Position numbers and translations under genes: made by a program | Notes under the pieces: generated by a model | The model's database searches: none | What the model was told of the DNA's origin: nothing | What the model saw: the letters and a program-made list of their open reading frames with translations, nothing else | Shown: one piece after another, positions 1 to 8,430 of the stretch | How the letters are laid out: the number at the start of each line of letters is the position of its first letter | Numbering within the stretch: the stretch's first letter is position 1 | Virus record (IMG/VR): IMGVR_UViG_3300029319_009270 | Coordinates: 1-64,000 of that record | From: a virus | Length of the DNA: 64,000 nucleotides | Strand: one strand, 5' to 3'

Positions 1-427
1 GCTCTTCAACAACTTCTTTAACGTAATCTTCGTATGGTTGAATTTGGATGACATCATAAACAGTAATTTCATCTTTGTTGTGATACATCCAATTCATGCA
101 TGCGTCTTTGATTACTGTATCCAACTCTTTAAAATCATTCAAGATGTCTATGTCTAATTCATAGGCTACAACTTGCTTTGGAAAATCATCAGCACCAAAT
201 CGGTCAGTCGGTTCGAAACCACCAAGTTCTGCAAATTCTCCAGCTGAGGCCCGTGCTTCTTCATCGTCTGTCATTGCCAGCATCTTTATGTTCTTTTTTT
301 GTTTTTCATTGTAATATAAGTCTTCAAGCGGGTCACTTAATGGCTCCTCTACAGGGATAACAAACTCACCATCCCTTCTAACTGAAGCTTCTATCAATCT
401 TCTTAATTGTCTTTTTGTTATTTTCAT
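1..427 (-). CDS. capsid-targeting-helix protein, 3' end missing
   Basis: The reading frame is open from the ATG at 427 to the window edge (142 codons), so the C-terminus lies outside. It begins MKITKRQLRRLIEAS, the basic amphipathic helix that opens the next seven genes too; L-I-E fits the T4 prohead protease consensus [LI]-x-E. Residues after the helix (VEEPLSDPLED, later FPKQVVAYELDIDILND) parallel IEEPLEDPRDF and LSKQMRMYDAGLDLINDPE of the upstream neighbour, so the two are paralogs. The start lies one base after that neighbour's stop. Inferred role: internal head protein packaged in the capsid and perhaps injected. No enzymatic motif seen. Confidence 0.75.
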   Translation of the reverse strand, partial: MKITKRQLRRLIEASVRRDGEFVIPVEEPLSDPLEDLYYNEKQKKNIKMLAMTDDEEARASAGEFAELGGFEPTDRFGADDFPKQVVAYELDIDILNDFKELDTVIKDACMNWMYHNKDEITVYDVIQIQPYEDYVKEVVEE

Positions 428-428
428 A

Positions 429-1538
429 CTAGTATCCTAATTTCGCCATATTAACTAAGCCTAAAAGATAATTTACATCACCTGGGTCTGCTTCGTCATA
501 TTCATTATTTTTTAACGCTAATTGTAAATCTTCAAGAATCGGTAATACGCCTCGCGAATCTTTAAAACCTCTTTTTGCACCAGATAACTCATTCAGCAAT
601 AACAGCAACGTGGTATCTGGTTTAGGCAACCAGATTGCATCTTTATACATAACTAATTCTTCTAATGCTCTGCTAATCTCATCAGAATTTGCAACTTCAG
701 CTATTAGCTTTCTCAATTGTCTTTTTGTTATTTTCATTTTGCCTTCTTTTATCATCGACATGTCTTGCTTAGGATTATGCTTCTGAATAGTTGTAGTGAA
801 TATATCGTACATCGGTTGCATCGCTTTGTCGTAAATGTGTTGAGCAATTGCAGGACCAAAATTAATGCGCTCTTCATAGCTTCTTCTCTTGAATAGATTA
901 TAAGCTTTCTTAAGTGTTGCAACACGTTGTTTGTCACTCGATTGAGCAGCTTTAAATTTTTCGTAAATCAGTCCGCGGACTTCGTCCATGATAGAGTTAA
1001 CTATGTCAATGTGAAGAGCAGGTGTGTCTACTGCGATATCAATGTTAAAATTAGCGTCCTTGGGCATTTTGTCGTACCAGTTTGGATCTCCATTTAAATA
1101 TAACTGAAAACCTCCTGGTCCTTCTGGATACTTATAACCAGCTTTTAAAATATCAGCAAGGTCAATTGCAAAAGCTTCTCGACGTCTAGGGTTGAAATAG
1201 CGATCAACTGCTGCATCAATTATCTGATCAATTTCCGGATCATTAATTAAATCCAAACCTGCGTCGTACATTCTCATCTGCTTGCTTAGAGTATCCGCGC
1301 TGAAACGTCCTGAACTGGGGAAACCTAAAGTGTCGGCTATGTTGTCTGCTTGTGCCGACGTCTCCAGATCATCTGATCCCGCTAAACCAAAGAGTTTTTC
1401 TTTGTTTACATCTGATAGGTCAAAATCAAAGTCTCGTGGATCTTCAAGCGGTTCTTCTATAGGAGCAACATAGCCAGGACTTCGTTTTATAACTGAAGAT
1501 TCTAATAATTTTCTTAATTGTCTTCTTGTTAATTTCAT
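429..1538 (-). CDS. double capsid-targeting-helix protein (possible polyprotein)
   Basis: 369 residues. The N-terminus MKLTRRQLRKLLESS is the array's shared helix, and a second complete copy, MKITKRQLRKLIAEV, starts at residue 268. The first part (16-260) is paralogous to the partial downstream gene; the 85 residues after the second copy are unrelated to it. The internal ATG at 737 is preceded by AAGG at short spacing, so it may also be an internal translation start. Either the protein is a fusion of two capsid-targeted proteins with two protease sites, or it makes two products. Function unknown. It overlaps the upstream gene by 4 bases, suggesting translational coupling. Confidence 0.8.
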   Translation of the reverse strand: MKLTRRQLRKLLESSVIKRSPGYVAPIEEPLEDPRDFDFDLSDVNKEKLFGLAGSDDLETSAQADNIADTLGFPSSGRFSADTLSKQMRMYDAGLDLINDPEIDQIIDAAVDRYFNPRRREAFAIDLADILKAGYKYPEGPGGFQLYLNGDPNWYDKMPKDANFNIDIAVDTPALHIDIVNSIMDEVRGLIYEKFKAAQSSDKQRVATLKKAYNLFKRRSYEERINFGPAIAQHIYDKAMQPMYDIFTTTIQKHNPKQDMSMIKEGKMKITKRQLRKLIAEVANSDEISRALEELVMYKDAIWLPKPDTTLLLLLNELSGAKRGFKDSRGVLPILEDLQLALKNNEYDEADPGDVNYLLGLVNMAKLGY

Positions 1539-2053
1539 ATTTCATCGCCGGGATGACGTGCTTGCAAGCCAGGATAATTATTCCAAACATGGTCGTACAT
1601 ATCTACACCATATATTTCGTATGGCTCTACATTTAAAATGTATTGTAATAGTGGCTCTCTTATTTCATTCGGATTTAATGGGTCATAAGGCGGATACGCA
1701 CTGTAGTACAAAATTGTCATTTGCTTAGAGAGTTCCTCATCAGTTATCGGACCCATCGTATCGCCCGGGTCGTCTCGATCAATGTCTAAGCCTAAGTCTC
1801 TGGCTTGCATTATCAAGCTCATAAAATAAGGAATAGCTCGATCCAGTGCCTCTATCATTGACGCCTTAGTAGTGCCACCATAAAACTTTTGAAGAAGATT
1901 ACCATTTTCATTCTTATAAATTTTAATATAGCCTACATCACCGCCACTTGAGTCTCCATGATCGACTGGCGGAAAAGTACCCCCGAGCGATCTGTCACCG
2001 CCCATATAGAATTCACGAATTAGCTTTCTCAACTGGGCACTTGTTAATTTCAT
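1535..2053 (-). CDS. capsid-targeting-helix protein
   Basis: 172 residues starting MKLTSAQLRKLIREF, with I-R-E matching the prohead-protease form. A short central stretch, DEELSKQMTILYY, resembles TLSKQMRMYDA of the 369-residue neighbour, suggesting distant homology within the array. The rest is acidic and rich in Asp, Pro and Tyr, with no catalytic motif or membrane segment. The stop is separated by a single base from the start of the preceding gene's product, and it overlaps the next gene by 4 bases, so the array is probably one operon. Likely an internal virion protein by analogy; function unknown. Confidence 0.75.
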   Translation of the reverse strand: MKLTSAQLRKLIREFYMGGDRSLGGTFPPVDHGDSSGGDVGYIKIYKNENGNLLQKFYGGTTKASMIEALDRAIPYFMSLIMQARDLGLDIDRDDPGDTMGPITDEELSKQMTILYYSAYPPYDPLNPNEIREPLLQYILNVEPYEIYGVDMYDHVWNNYPGLQARHPGDEI

Positions 2054-2054
2054 A

Positions 2055-2810
2055 TCAAACTACCATGTCCGGATCAAGCGTGTAGCCGTTGCGTTCTAAT
2101 CCTATTACGATTATCTTTTTGTTCGGATCCTCGACGCCTTCTGGTGATCTGGCACCTTGATCTTTAAAATATGCTGCGACGGCAGCTGTTTTATTAGGTA
2201 GGTGAATCATCCCATTCTCCAAAGCCTCAGTATAAAACACTGTTGCTGATTTCGACAGATATATTATCGCGTGCAACAGTGCTCTTTCGATCAAATAATA
2301 TTGATTTTTCCTTCCATGTACCTCTTGCATTAATGCATCTAAGTCTTTGACAATTTCAGAAATACTGTTTTCGTTTAACCCAGCTATAGAATTTCCTGCC
2401 ATGACAGAGTCTTCGCCGCGCCAATTTTTTCCGTATCTAGGTGTTGCAATTTGAAGGCCATCGCCCCTGCCTACTGTTATAAATATGTCTTGATCTATTA
2501 CATTCTCCAGTGCTTCATTATGGCCATTTTCACTTAACACATCCGCTACCTTGTCCTTATTCAAATTAACGGGTGTTTTCTGAAATATTTTCAATGCGTT
2601 ATCATAAGCATCAAGATACGTATCAGTAGTGCCTTCTGGGTCTAGCATAGAATCGAGGAGCATATAGTAAGTCGACATGTCGTCAGGATCTTTAAACATT
2701 TCGAGTGTTTCTAGTTGATCAGGTGACAGCCTACTTAAATCTAGACGTGCTCTTGGATCTTCCATTGATTCTCTAATTAATTTTGTCAATTGCCGTCTTG
2801 TTATTTTCAC
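2055..2810 (-). CDS. capsid-targeting-helix protein (GTG start)
   Basis: An upstream ATG at 2828 is in frame, but AAGGAG lies 6 bases before a GTG at 2810, and starting there gives MKITRRQLTKLIRESM, exactly the array motif. I therefore choose 2810 (251 residues). The segment LDLSRLSPDQLETLEMF followed by YYMLLDSMLD parallels IASLSNEQQEMLYGI and FFSLLDTLTLD in the gene at 3680-4345, and C-terminal helices also align, so these two are paralogs. Predicted internal head protein; no enzyme motif seen. Confidence 0.75.
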   Translation of the reverse strand: MKITRRQLTKLIRESMEDPRARLDLSRLSPDQLETLEMFKDPDDMSTYYMLLDSMLDPEGTTDTYLDAYDNALKIFQKTPVNLNKDKVADVLSENGHNEALENVIDQDIFITVGRGDGLQIATPRYGKNWRGEDSVMAGNSIAGLNENSISEIVKDLDALMQEVHGRKNQYYLIERALLHAIIYLSKSATVFYTEALENGMIHLPNKTAAVAAYFKDQGARSPEGVEDPNKKIIVIGLERNGYTLDPDMVV

Positions 2811-2829
2811 AAGAAACTCCTTGCTCATT

Positions 2830-3612
2830 TTACGCGAGATCGTTCATGATTTCTACATACATGTGTTGAATATACTTACCTAACCCTTCCCTCGCATTAT
2901 CTTCAATGCCTTGAAGATTGGCTAAATTTGTCAAGGACCACTCCATATCTTCAATCAATCCATCCATAAATCTATTGTTGGTGATCAGTGATTCCTTGTT
3001 GTCACGGTAGGCAGCAAGGTTCTGTAATGTTGCTTTGAACTTTAAAAGATCTTCACCAGCTGAACTTAAGAATTCATCGCCATCTTCATCATACTCCACA
3101 TATCTATAGGGATCTGGAACGTGCACAAATTCTGTTCCTCTTCCTCTTAGTATTGCATCAAGCAGACTCTGTGGTGTATGTGATTTACCCATCGCTTCTG
3201 CCACTAGTGAACGCAGATTGCTTCTAGTAATAATGCTTTCATTAGTAAGATTTTCATCTCCGCTAACAGGCATCTCGCTAAAACCCCAGCTTTCTTCTAA
3301 CTCTTGCTTAAGTGACTGCAATCTTTCAATTTCTTCAAGAGTTTTTAAATAAGTCTCGAAAGCTTCTGCTTCTACAAGTCGACCTTCCTCTTCCTCTTCA
3401 TTTCTGATATCGTGTTCATATCGACCATATGTCATTGGTTCAAAGTCTTCAATCCCTATTCCACTGGACGGATCTCCAAAATCTGAACCTGCTAATGATC
3501 GAACTTCGCCAGGAGACTTGTATTCCTTGTCGTATCTGTCACGCATCGGATCTCGCTTGTGAGCCATTTCTTTTAGAACTAGATGTGTTAATTGTTTTTT
3601 TGTTATTTTCAT
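2830..3612 (-). CDS. capsid-targeting-helix protein with second internal copy
   Basis: 260 residues. Starts MKITKKQLTHLVLKEM; L-K-E fits the protease form. A second, degenerate copy, IITRSNLRSLVAEAM, lies at residues 127-141 and has no ATG of its own, so it is part of the same polypeptide. Between them is a charged, Glu-rich segment; after the second copy comes a different, mostly helical domain of about 120 residues. This repeats the two-module layout of the genes at 429-1538 and 38728-39447. AAGGTGAAACA precedes the start, and it is the first gene of its block, after a 67-base AT-rich gap. Confidence 0.75.
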   Translation of the reverse strand: MKITKKQLTHLVLKEMAHKRDPMRDRYDKEYKSPGEVRSLAGSDFGDPSSGIGIEDFEPMTYGRYEHDIRNEEEEEGRLVEAEAFETYLKTLEEIERLQSLKQELEESWGFSEMPVSGDENLTNESIITRSNLRSLVAEAMGKSHTPQSLLDAILRGRGTEFVHVPDPYRYVEYDEDGDEFLSSAGEDLLKFKATLQNLAAYRDNKESLITNNRFMDGLIEDMEWSLTNLANLQGIEDNAREGLGKYIQHMYVEIMNDLA

Positions 3613-3679
3613 TGTTTCACCTTAAAGTATCTGTAATATATAATTATCTAAATAGTAAATATATTCTAATAAATTACCT

Positions 3680-4345
3680 TTAACTAGTTTTTAATTCTAC
3701 GTAGTAATTTGGGTTGTAATCACTGTATTCCCTTACATATTCTAATATTTTACGTTCTATCTCAATTGTGCTCTTATTAGAATATTCAGCCAGTTTATTC
3801 ATTATGTCTTCAAGTTCTTCTTGGTCCGGCCCCATAGTGCTAAAAGGTCCTCTTCGGCCGGTTACAGTGATAGGACGACGTGCTCTTAGCGAGTAAATAG
3901 ACAACAACTGCGGATTGTCAAGGGCGTCAATCTGGTTTGCCTGTATCTTATCATAAAGAGCATTATGATCTTCTCTAGATATGTTATCATCTATCTTCAA
4001 AAACAATACAATTCCTTGCTCTGCTAAGAGAGTTGTGATTAAGACATCATACATAAAAACGTCTTCTTTCTTAAGCATGCTCATACCAGGTATAGAATTC
4101 TCAAAACCAGCGGGTGACATGAAATATTCATAAGAATCAAAACTGTCATCATCTAACGTTAACGTGTCTAGTAACGAGAAAAACTGGGGAATATCACCTG
4201 ACGCTCTAATTCCATACAACATCTCTTGCTGTTCGTTACTAAGGGAAGCTATTCGCGCATCGATATCTTTAGACAAACTATCACCTACTTGGTCTTCAAT
4301 GGCTTCTCTAATCAATCTTCTTAATTGCTGGCTCTCTATTTTCAT
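3680..4345 (-). CDS. capsid-targeting-helix protein
   Basis: 221 residues opening MKIESQQLRRLIREAI. Paralogous to the gene at 2055-2810: both have a short helix-rich domain centred on a Gln-Leu-(Glu/Met)-x-Leu segment, followed by (F/Y)xxLLDxxLD and similar C-terminal helices with ITV and IERxxLxxxxxY. No catalytic or membrane motif. It starts 2 bases after the stop of the preceding gene. Predicted internal virion protein. Confidence 0.75.
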   Translation of the reverse strand: MKIESQQLRRLIREAIEDQVGDSLSKDIDARIASLSNEQQEMLYGIRASGDIPQFFSLLDTLTLDDDSFDSYEYFMSPAGFENSIPGMSMLKKEDVFMYDVLITTLLAEQGIVLFLKIDDNISREDHNALYDKIQANQIDALDNPQLLSIYSLRARRPITVTGRRGPFSTMGPDQEELEDIMNKLAEYSNKSTIEIERKILEYVREYSDYNPNYYVELKTS

Positions 4346-4347
4346 AT

Positions 4348-4968
4348 TTAATTGTTTCCAAATAAATTTTCAATTTCATCAGAAAGATCTCCAAAGTCCG
4401 GACCTAGCATATTTTTAATCTGCACTAATTTTAACAGATACAGACCAATAAGCCACTCCTCTAAGACATAACCCATACCTCCGGAATGTTCCCCTGCCAA
4501 AGCAGAAGAATATGACATTCCTAATCCGCCCTCAGCTGTCTGGTATATTTCCTCACCTTGCATACCTTCATTGCTTATTAGATTGACAATCTCTCCGCTA
4601 CTCATTCCTAAAGAAAGGGACGGATAATTTGGTAACTGATCTAATAATGCAGGGAAAAATGACATACACGGCTTCTCTTTTGTCCCACCGTACATAGAAT
4701 TGTCAGCGATTGCATATATCAAATTCTGTATGTCACCACCTTCTCCCCGGTGTCTTGCTACAAAAGGACCAAGCACAGCATCAACTGCTGAATGGCTTGA
4801 GGCAAAGATATTGAAAATATCTAAATCTGCGGCAAAAGCAAGCTCTTGTGCTTGTATCAAACCTTCAATTCCGGATGCCATCAACCCGGCGATTTTTTGC
4901 TCAGCGGTTCTAGGTTCATCAATAGCCTCAGCAATTATCTGCCTTAATTGTTTTTTTGTTATTTTCAT
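4348..4968 (-). CDS. capsid-targeting-helix protein, Ala/Gly-rich
   Basis: 206 residues opening MKITKKQLRQIIAEAI, with I-A-E then Ala, a textbook match to the T4 gp21 site form. The body is hydrophobic and rich in Ala, Gly, Ser and Met, unlike its acidic neighbours, with several potential amphipathic helices (residues about 25-60 and 150-195). That composition would suit a protein that contacts membrane or coats other proteins, but this is speculation. It overlaps the preceding gene by 4 bases (ATGA). Confidence 0.75.
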   Translation of the reverse strand: MKITKKQLRQIIAEAIDEPRTAEQKIAGLMASGIEGLIQAQELAFAADLDIFNIFASSHSAVDAVLGPFVARHRGEGGDIQNLIYAIADNSMYGGTKEKPCMSFFPALLDQLPNYPSLSLGMSSGEIVNLISNEGMQGEEIYQTAEGGLGMSYSSALAGEHSGGMGYVLEEWLIGLYLLKLVQIKNMLGPDFGDLSDEIENLFGNN

Positions 4969-5417
4969 TTTTGCCTCATCATCGCGATTACATTTTGCAC
5001 CTGGTTTTGCATCGCAGTAGCATTTTCTAAACTATCAAGTGGTAGCGGTGTAACGTTTTGGTTTAGTAAATTTAAGAAGCGTATACCTTCTGCCTCTTTT
5101 GCAATAATCAAAGACGGAGGATTAACTAAAATCGCTTCGCCATCAGGCAAGATCATGTAAAAATCGATAAACTTTTTTAATCCACTATACCCTCTGGGTG
5201 TCTTATAGGGCACACCTTTGGTCATAAAAAAGTTACCCACCCTATGTTTGTCTTTTTTAATTGTTGCACTTGTTTCTTGTCCTGTAGCGAGAGCTTGCAT
5301 TGATGGTGGTAAAGATGCCACATCCTCTTCGTACTGTTCATCAGAAACAGTCTTAACCCTAAACTCGTGTGCAGCTTCTGCGATTAATTGTCTTAATTGT
5401 CTTCTTGTTATTTTCAT
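4965..5417 (-). CDS. capsid-targeting-helix protein
   Basis: 150 residues from the ATG at 5417, chosen over an in-frame TTG two codons upstream because AGAGGG lies about 7 bases before the ATG and the product then begins MKITRRQLRQLIAEAA. After the helix comes a small alpha/beta-looking domain (residues 50-130) containing VGNFFMTKGVPYKT and MILPDGEAILVNPPSL. It is the first gene of the array in transcription order. No function recognised; inferred head protein. Confidence 0.75.
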   Translation of the reverse strand: MKITRRQLRQLIAEAAHEFRVKTVSDEQYEEDVASLPPSMQALATGQETSATIKKDKHRVGNFFMTKGVPYKTPRGYSGLKKFIDFYMILPDGEAILVNPPSLIIAKEAEGIRFLNLLNQNVTPLPLDSLENATAMQNQVQNVIAMMRQK

Positions 5418-5436
5418 TGTCAACCCTCTTATGTAA

Positions 5437-6408
5437 TTATCGCTTTAAACCTAAAACTTCTAAACCATTTTGAGTTGCTATGTTAAATAAAACATTTTCA
5501 TCATATATTTTACAAGATTCTAAGAGCATTCTTAATTCAAACATCATGTTACCGTCTGAATAAGGTTTGTATACATCATTTATATTGTCACTTCCAATTG
5601 CGACAATTAAATCGTGTTGAATTAATTCGTCAACAGGCGTAACTGCATTATGAAAAGGCATAAGTGTTTCACTTCTTTGATGATCAATCCAAGCAGAGGG
5701 GCATGTTATGAAGCTTAAACCCGCATCTTTTGAGATCCTGTAAACTTCTTCTCTGTAACTTTTTTGATGACAGGCTAGCGAAATTGAATGGACAGCTGTT
5801 ACTTTCCCTTCAAGCCCATGTTGAATTGTTTTTCTTGCTAGCAGTTCTGTTTCCTTTTCTGTTGGTATGTTTAACTGATCAACATGAACATGAACTCTCT
5901 TATCATACTCTTTTGCCCAATTCATTATCTTATCTAAATGTTCTGATTCCTGACCTTTGTCAGCTCCTGGTAAAGATCCTATAATATCAATGTAAGGTAA
6001 AAAATTTCTTATTAAAACTTCTTGAGTTTGTCCTAATACGCCTTTTAAAGTTTGACTTGCAATTACTAACCTAATATCATCTACCTCTTTAGCCAATTCT
6101 CTTGCAGATATTATGGCTTTCGATGAAACAATGTCGTCTATGTCAATGAATGAGCAGACATGGCTAACGCCTTTACCAGATTGATCATGGAGAGCTTTTC
6201 TGATTCTTTCCTTATATTCCCTATAAGAAGTAATTCTTTTAATCTGATCAACTAACTGCCACTTTTCTTTTAAGTGTTTGTATTGATCATTCAAACAAAA
6301 AAAATGAGCTGTATTAGCTCTATCTAAGTGTGCATGTGCATTAACGAATCCGCCTGATCCAACTATTCTCTTTCTTAAGTCTTCAACTGACACAGTATAA
6401 ATCTCCAT
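5437..6408 (-). CDS. amidohydrolase, cytosine-deaminase-like
   Basis: 323 residues with the amidohydrolase-superfamily pattern of CodA/AtzC-type deaminases: HAHLD at 25-29 (metal ligands), HVHVDQ ending near 178, AVHS with His near 207, and GSDN with Asp near 274, followed by a DVYKPYSDGNMM segment like the DPWYPLGTANML of E. coli CodA. These enzymes hydrolyse an amino group from a heterocyclic ring such as cytosine. One oddity is that CodA's catalytic Glu in HCDE is Gln here (HVDQ), so substrate or activity may differ. It is shorter than CodA (about 427), lacking the flanking beta-sandwich. Located between the virion-gene array and the tail-fibre-like gene. Confidence 0.75.
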   Translation of the reverse strand: MEIYTVSVEDLRKRIVGSGGFVNAHAHLDRANTAHFFCLNDQYKHLKEKWQLVDQIKRITSYREYKERIRKALHDQSGKGVSHVCSFIDIDDIVSSKAIISARELAKEVDDIRLVIASQTLKGVLGQTQEVLIRNFLPYIDIIGSLPGADKGQESEHLDKIMNWAKEYDKRVHVHVDQLNIPTEKETELLARKTIQHGLEGKVTAVHSISLACHQKSYREEVYRISKDAGLSFITCPSAWIDHQRSETLMPFHNAVTPVDELIQHDLIVAIGSDNINDVYKPYSDGNMMFELRMLLESCKIYDENVLFNIATQNGLEVLGLKR

Positions 6409-6465
6409 TAAAATTGTTTAATTTGATATAATTATAAACAAGCAAATCAAAATTATGGAGAAGTT

Positions 6466-8430
6466 ATGCCAAGAATAAGAAATATGGGGACAGCAACCAT
6501 GAAATTCGGCGAAGGAATCGTCGTGTCAGGAAGTGCTGCGAACAAGAACAATACATCTTCTGATTTCACACTAATCGTCTCGGGCAGTTCTCTCTTAGAG
6601 GACGACTTAAGACTTAGAGACACGTTTGGCAGATTATATTTTGGCCAGACAAACAACGACATCTACCTGCGGACCACCGACGGTGACACGCTTGGCATTA
6701 ATGCACCCGCGACAGCATGGTCAATTGGTGATAGCAGTGGAAACACAAAGGATTCCGATCAGATTAGAATAAACAAAGGCGGGCAAGAAATATTTAAAAT
6801 TGGAAAAGACGGATTTGAGTGGAATAGGGTTGGGCTTATAGTTGGTACGACAGGAAGCTTTAATGTTAACGGTCTCTCAAAATTTAAAAAGGGTCTTGTT
6901 GCAACAGGAAGTGCCGGTGAAATGTCTTCTGCAGATTCAGAGTATGCAGCATTTCATTCAAGCGGTTCAATAATGCTTTCATCAGAATCTGACACTACGG
7001 GCATGGATATTGAAATTCAAACAAAAAGACCTAGACTTGTTCTAAAAAGTCATGCAGGCAGTTCGTACAATTCAGCAGTTGTTTTTGACAAGTTCAATGA
7101 TTCTGGTGACGGTAGTATATCAGCTGTTGCTTCTGGCATGACGTTAAGTCAAATTGATGCTAACGGTTTTGACGGTTCAGCGTTAAGAAATGCTACAAGT
7201 ATAAAATCAGTAGTCGATGGGACACCAGGTAGTGGTGACATGCCCGGACGTCTAGAATTTAGAACTTCACCTGACGGATCTGCATCTGTTGTTACGAGAA
7301 TGACAATTAAGAATGATGGAAAAGTTGGGATTGGAACTACTGATCCGGACTATGAACTGGATGTTGCGGGTGATATTGGGCTAGCTGAATACATTTATCA
7401 TAGAAATGATGATAACACTTATATAAGATTTCAAGATGATGATATCAATCTGCAAGTTGGTGGCAGATCTATGATCAAAATGAGTGAAGGTTCAATAGAT
7501 CAGGTTTTAATAATGTCTGGCGGATCCGCAGCTAGTCCCGATGTTAAGACTTCTACAGACACTAACTTTTTTGTATCAGGATCTATCGATTCAATAGATT
7601 CATCTACTCAAGGCACATCTGTTTTTGGTGGTGATGTTGTCATTAGTGGGAGCACAAAAATAAAAGATGTGCTACGAATCAGTGAATACATTACACATGA
7701 AACTGACACGAACACTTACATTAGATTTAACGGTGGTGACACTATTCAAATGTATGCTGGTGGGATAGACTTTATACAATTAAGAGAGCACAGTGAGGAT
7801 CTCTTGATGTTAAACCCTAGTTCTAGAGAGATGGATCTACACTTTTTTCATGATGACACAAGTAACAACGCGCGTGTATTCTTGCTAAGTGAAGGAGCTA
7901 GCTCAACCCCTACAAACGCGACAGATCTTAGTTTTTTCGTTTCGGGATCAATTGGTTCAAGGGGTGGGTCTGCAAAGGGAACAGCAGTATTTGATGGTGA
8001 TGTTGTAATTTCAGGAAGTCTTTACACAAAACAACGTCATGTTAACAGCGCAAAATTTAGCAGCACAGATAATTCACAACGATACGTCCGATGGGATGCA
8101 GCAGGTAGTAATGGTTCTCCAGGTGTAAATAATAAGTTTATAGCTCCGGCTGATGGGCGTCTTTTATTTGTTACAGTACGTTGTACTTCAGCTGCTAACG
8201 GCACTAATGTCGCATTTCATAAAGCATCAGATGGAACTGCTAATTTAAACACAACTGCAATAGAAACAGTAGGCGTTGATATTGATTCAAGTAACACTTC
8301 TTTTCAAGTACAATTCACGTCAACATCTAATTTTAGTGCCGGTGATATTTTAGGAATATCTATAAATCCAACCAGCACACCTAATGATGTCAACATAACT
8401 TGCGTTTGGGAACTAGACTTTGTTAGTTAA
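6466..8430 (+). CDS. tail fibre or spike-like virion protein
   Basis: 654 residues on the plus strand, with GGAGAAGTT before the ATG. The sequence is rich in Ser, Gly, Asp and beta-strand repeats. VGIGTTDPDYELDVAGD near residues 285-303 is the motif common in phage tail-fibre and spike proteins, often near an intramolecular chaperone. Two internal repeats run about 306-400 and 405-520, each with NTYIRF, then FFVSGSI and GTxVFxGDVVISGS. The last 100 residues look like a compact beta-sandwich and could bind the receptor. It is convergent with the metalloprotease gene, the two stop codons overlapping. Confidence 0.7.
   Translation: MPRIRNMGTATMKFGEGIVVSGSAANKNNTSSDFTLIVSGSSLLEDDLRLRDTFGRLYFGQTNNDIYLRTTDGDTLGINAPATAWSIGDSSGNTKDSDQIRINKGGQEIFKIGKDGFEWNRVGLIVGTTGSFNVNGLSKFKKGLVATGSAGEMSSADSEYAAFHSSGSIMLSSESDTTGMDIEIQTKRPRLVLKSHAGSSYNSAVVFDKFNDSGDGSISAVASGMTLSQIDANGFDGSALRNATSIKSVVDGTPGSGDMPGRLEFRTSPDGSASVVTRMTIKNDGKVGIGTTDPDYELDVAGDIGLAEYIYHRNDDNTYIRFQDDDINLQVGGRSMIKMSEGSIDQVLIMSGGSAASPDVKTSTDTNFFVSGSIDSIDSSTQGTSVFGGDVVISGSTKIKDVLRISEYITHETDTNTYIRFNGGDTIQMYAGGIDFIQLREHSEDLLMLNPSSREMDLHFFHDDTSNNARVFLLSEGASSTPTNATDLSFFVSGSIGSRGGSAKGTAVFDGDVVISGSLYTKQRHVNSAKFSSTDNSQRYVRWDAAGSNGSPGVNNKFIAPADGRLLFVTVRCTSAANGTNVAFHKASDGTANLNTTAIETVGVDIDSSNTSFQVQFTSTSNFSAGDILGISINPTSTPNDVNITCVWELDFVS

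Noticed and set aside
429-1538. CRISPR-like reading of the repeated motif
   Set aside because: The repetition is at protein level in N-termini of separate genes; there are no direct DNA repeats with regular spacers.
4700-5160. Plus-strand frames opposite the capsid-targeting array
   Set aside because: They lie inside supported minus-strand genes, without ribosome binding sites or family similarity.
6413-6440. TATAAT as a promoter in the divergent gap at 6409-6465
   Set aside because: The -10-like match has no -35 partner at proper distance; TATAAT is common by chance in this AT-rich sequence.
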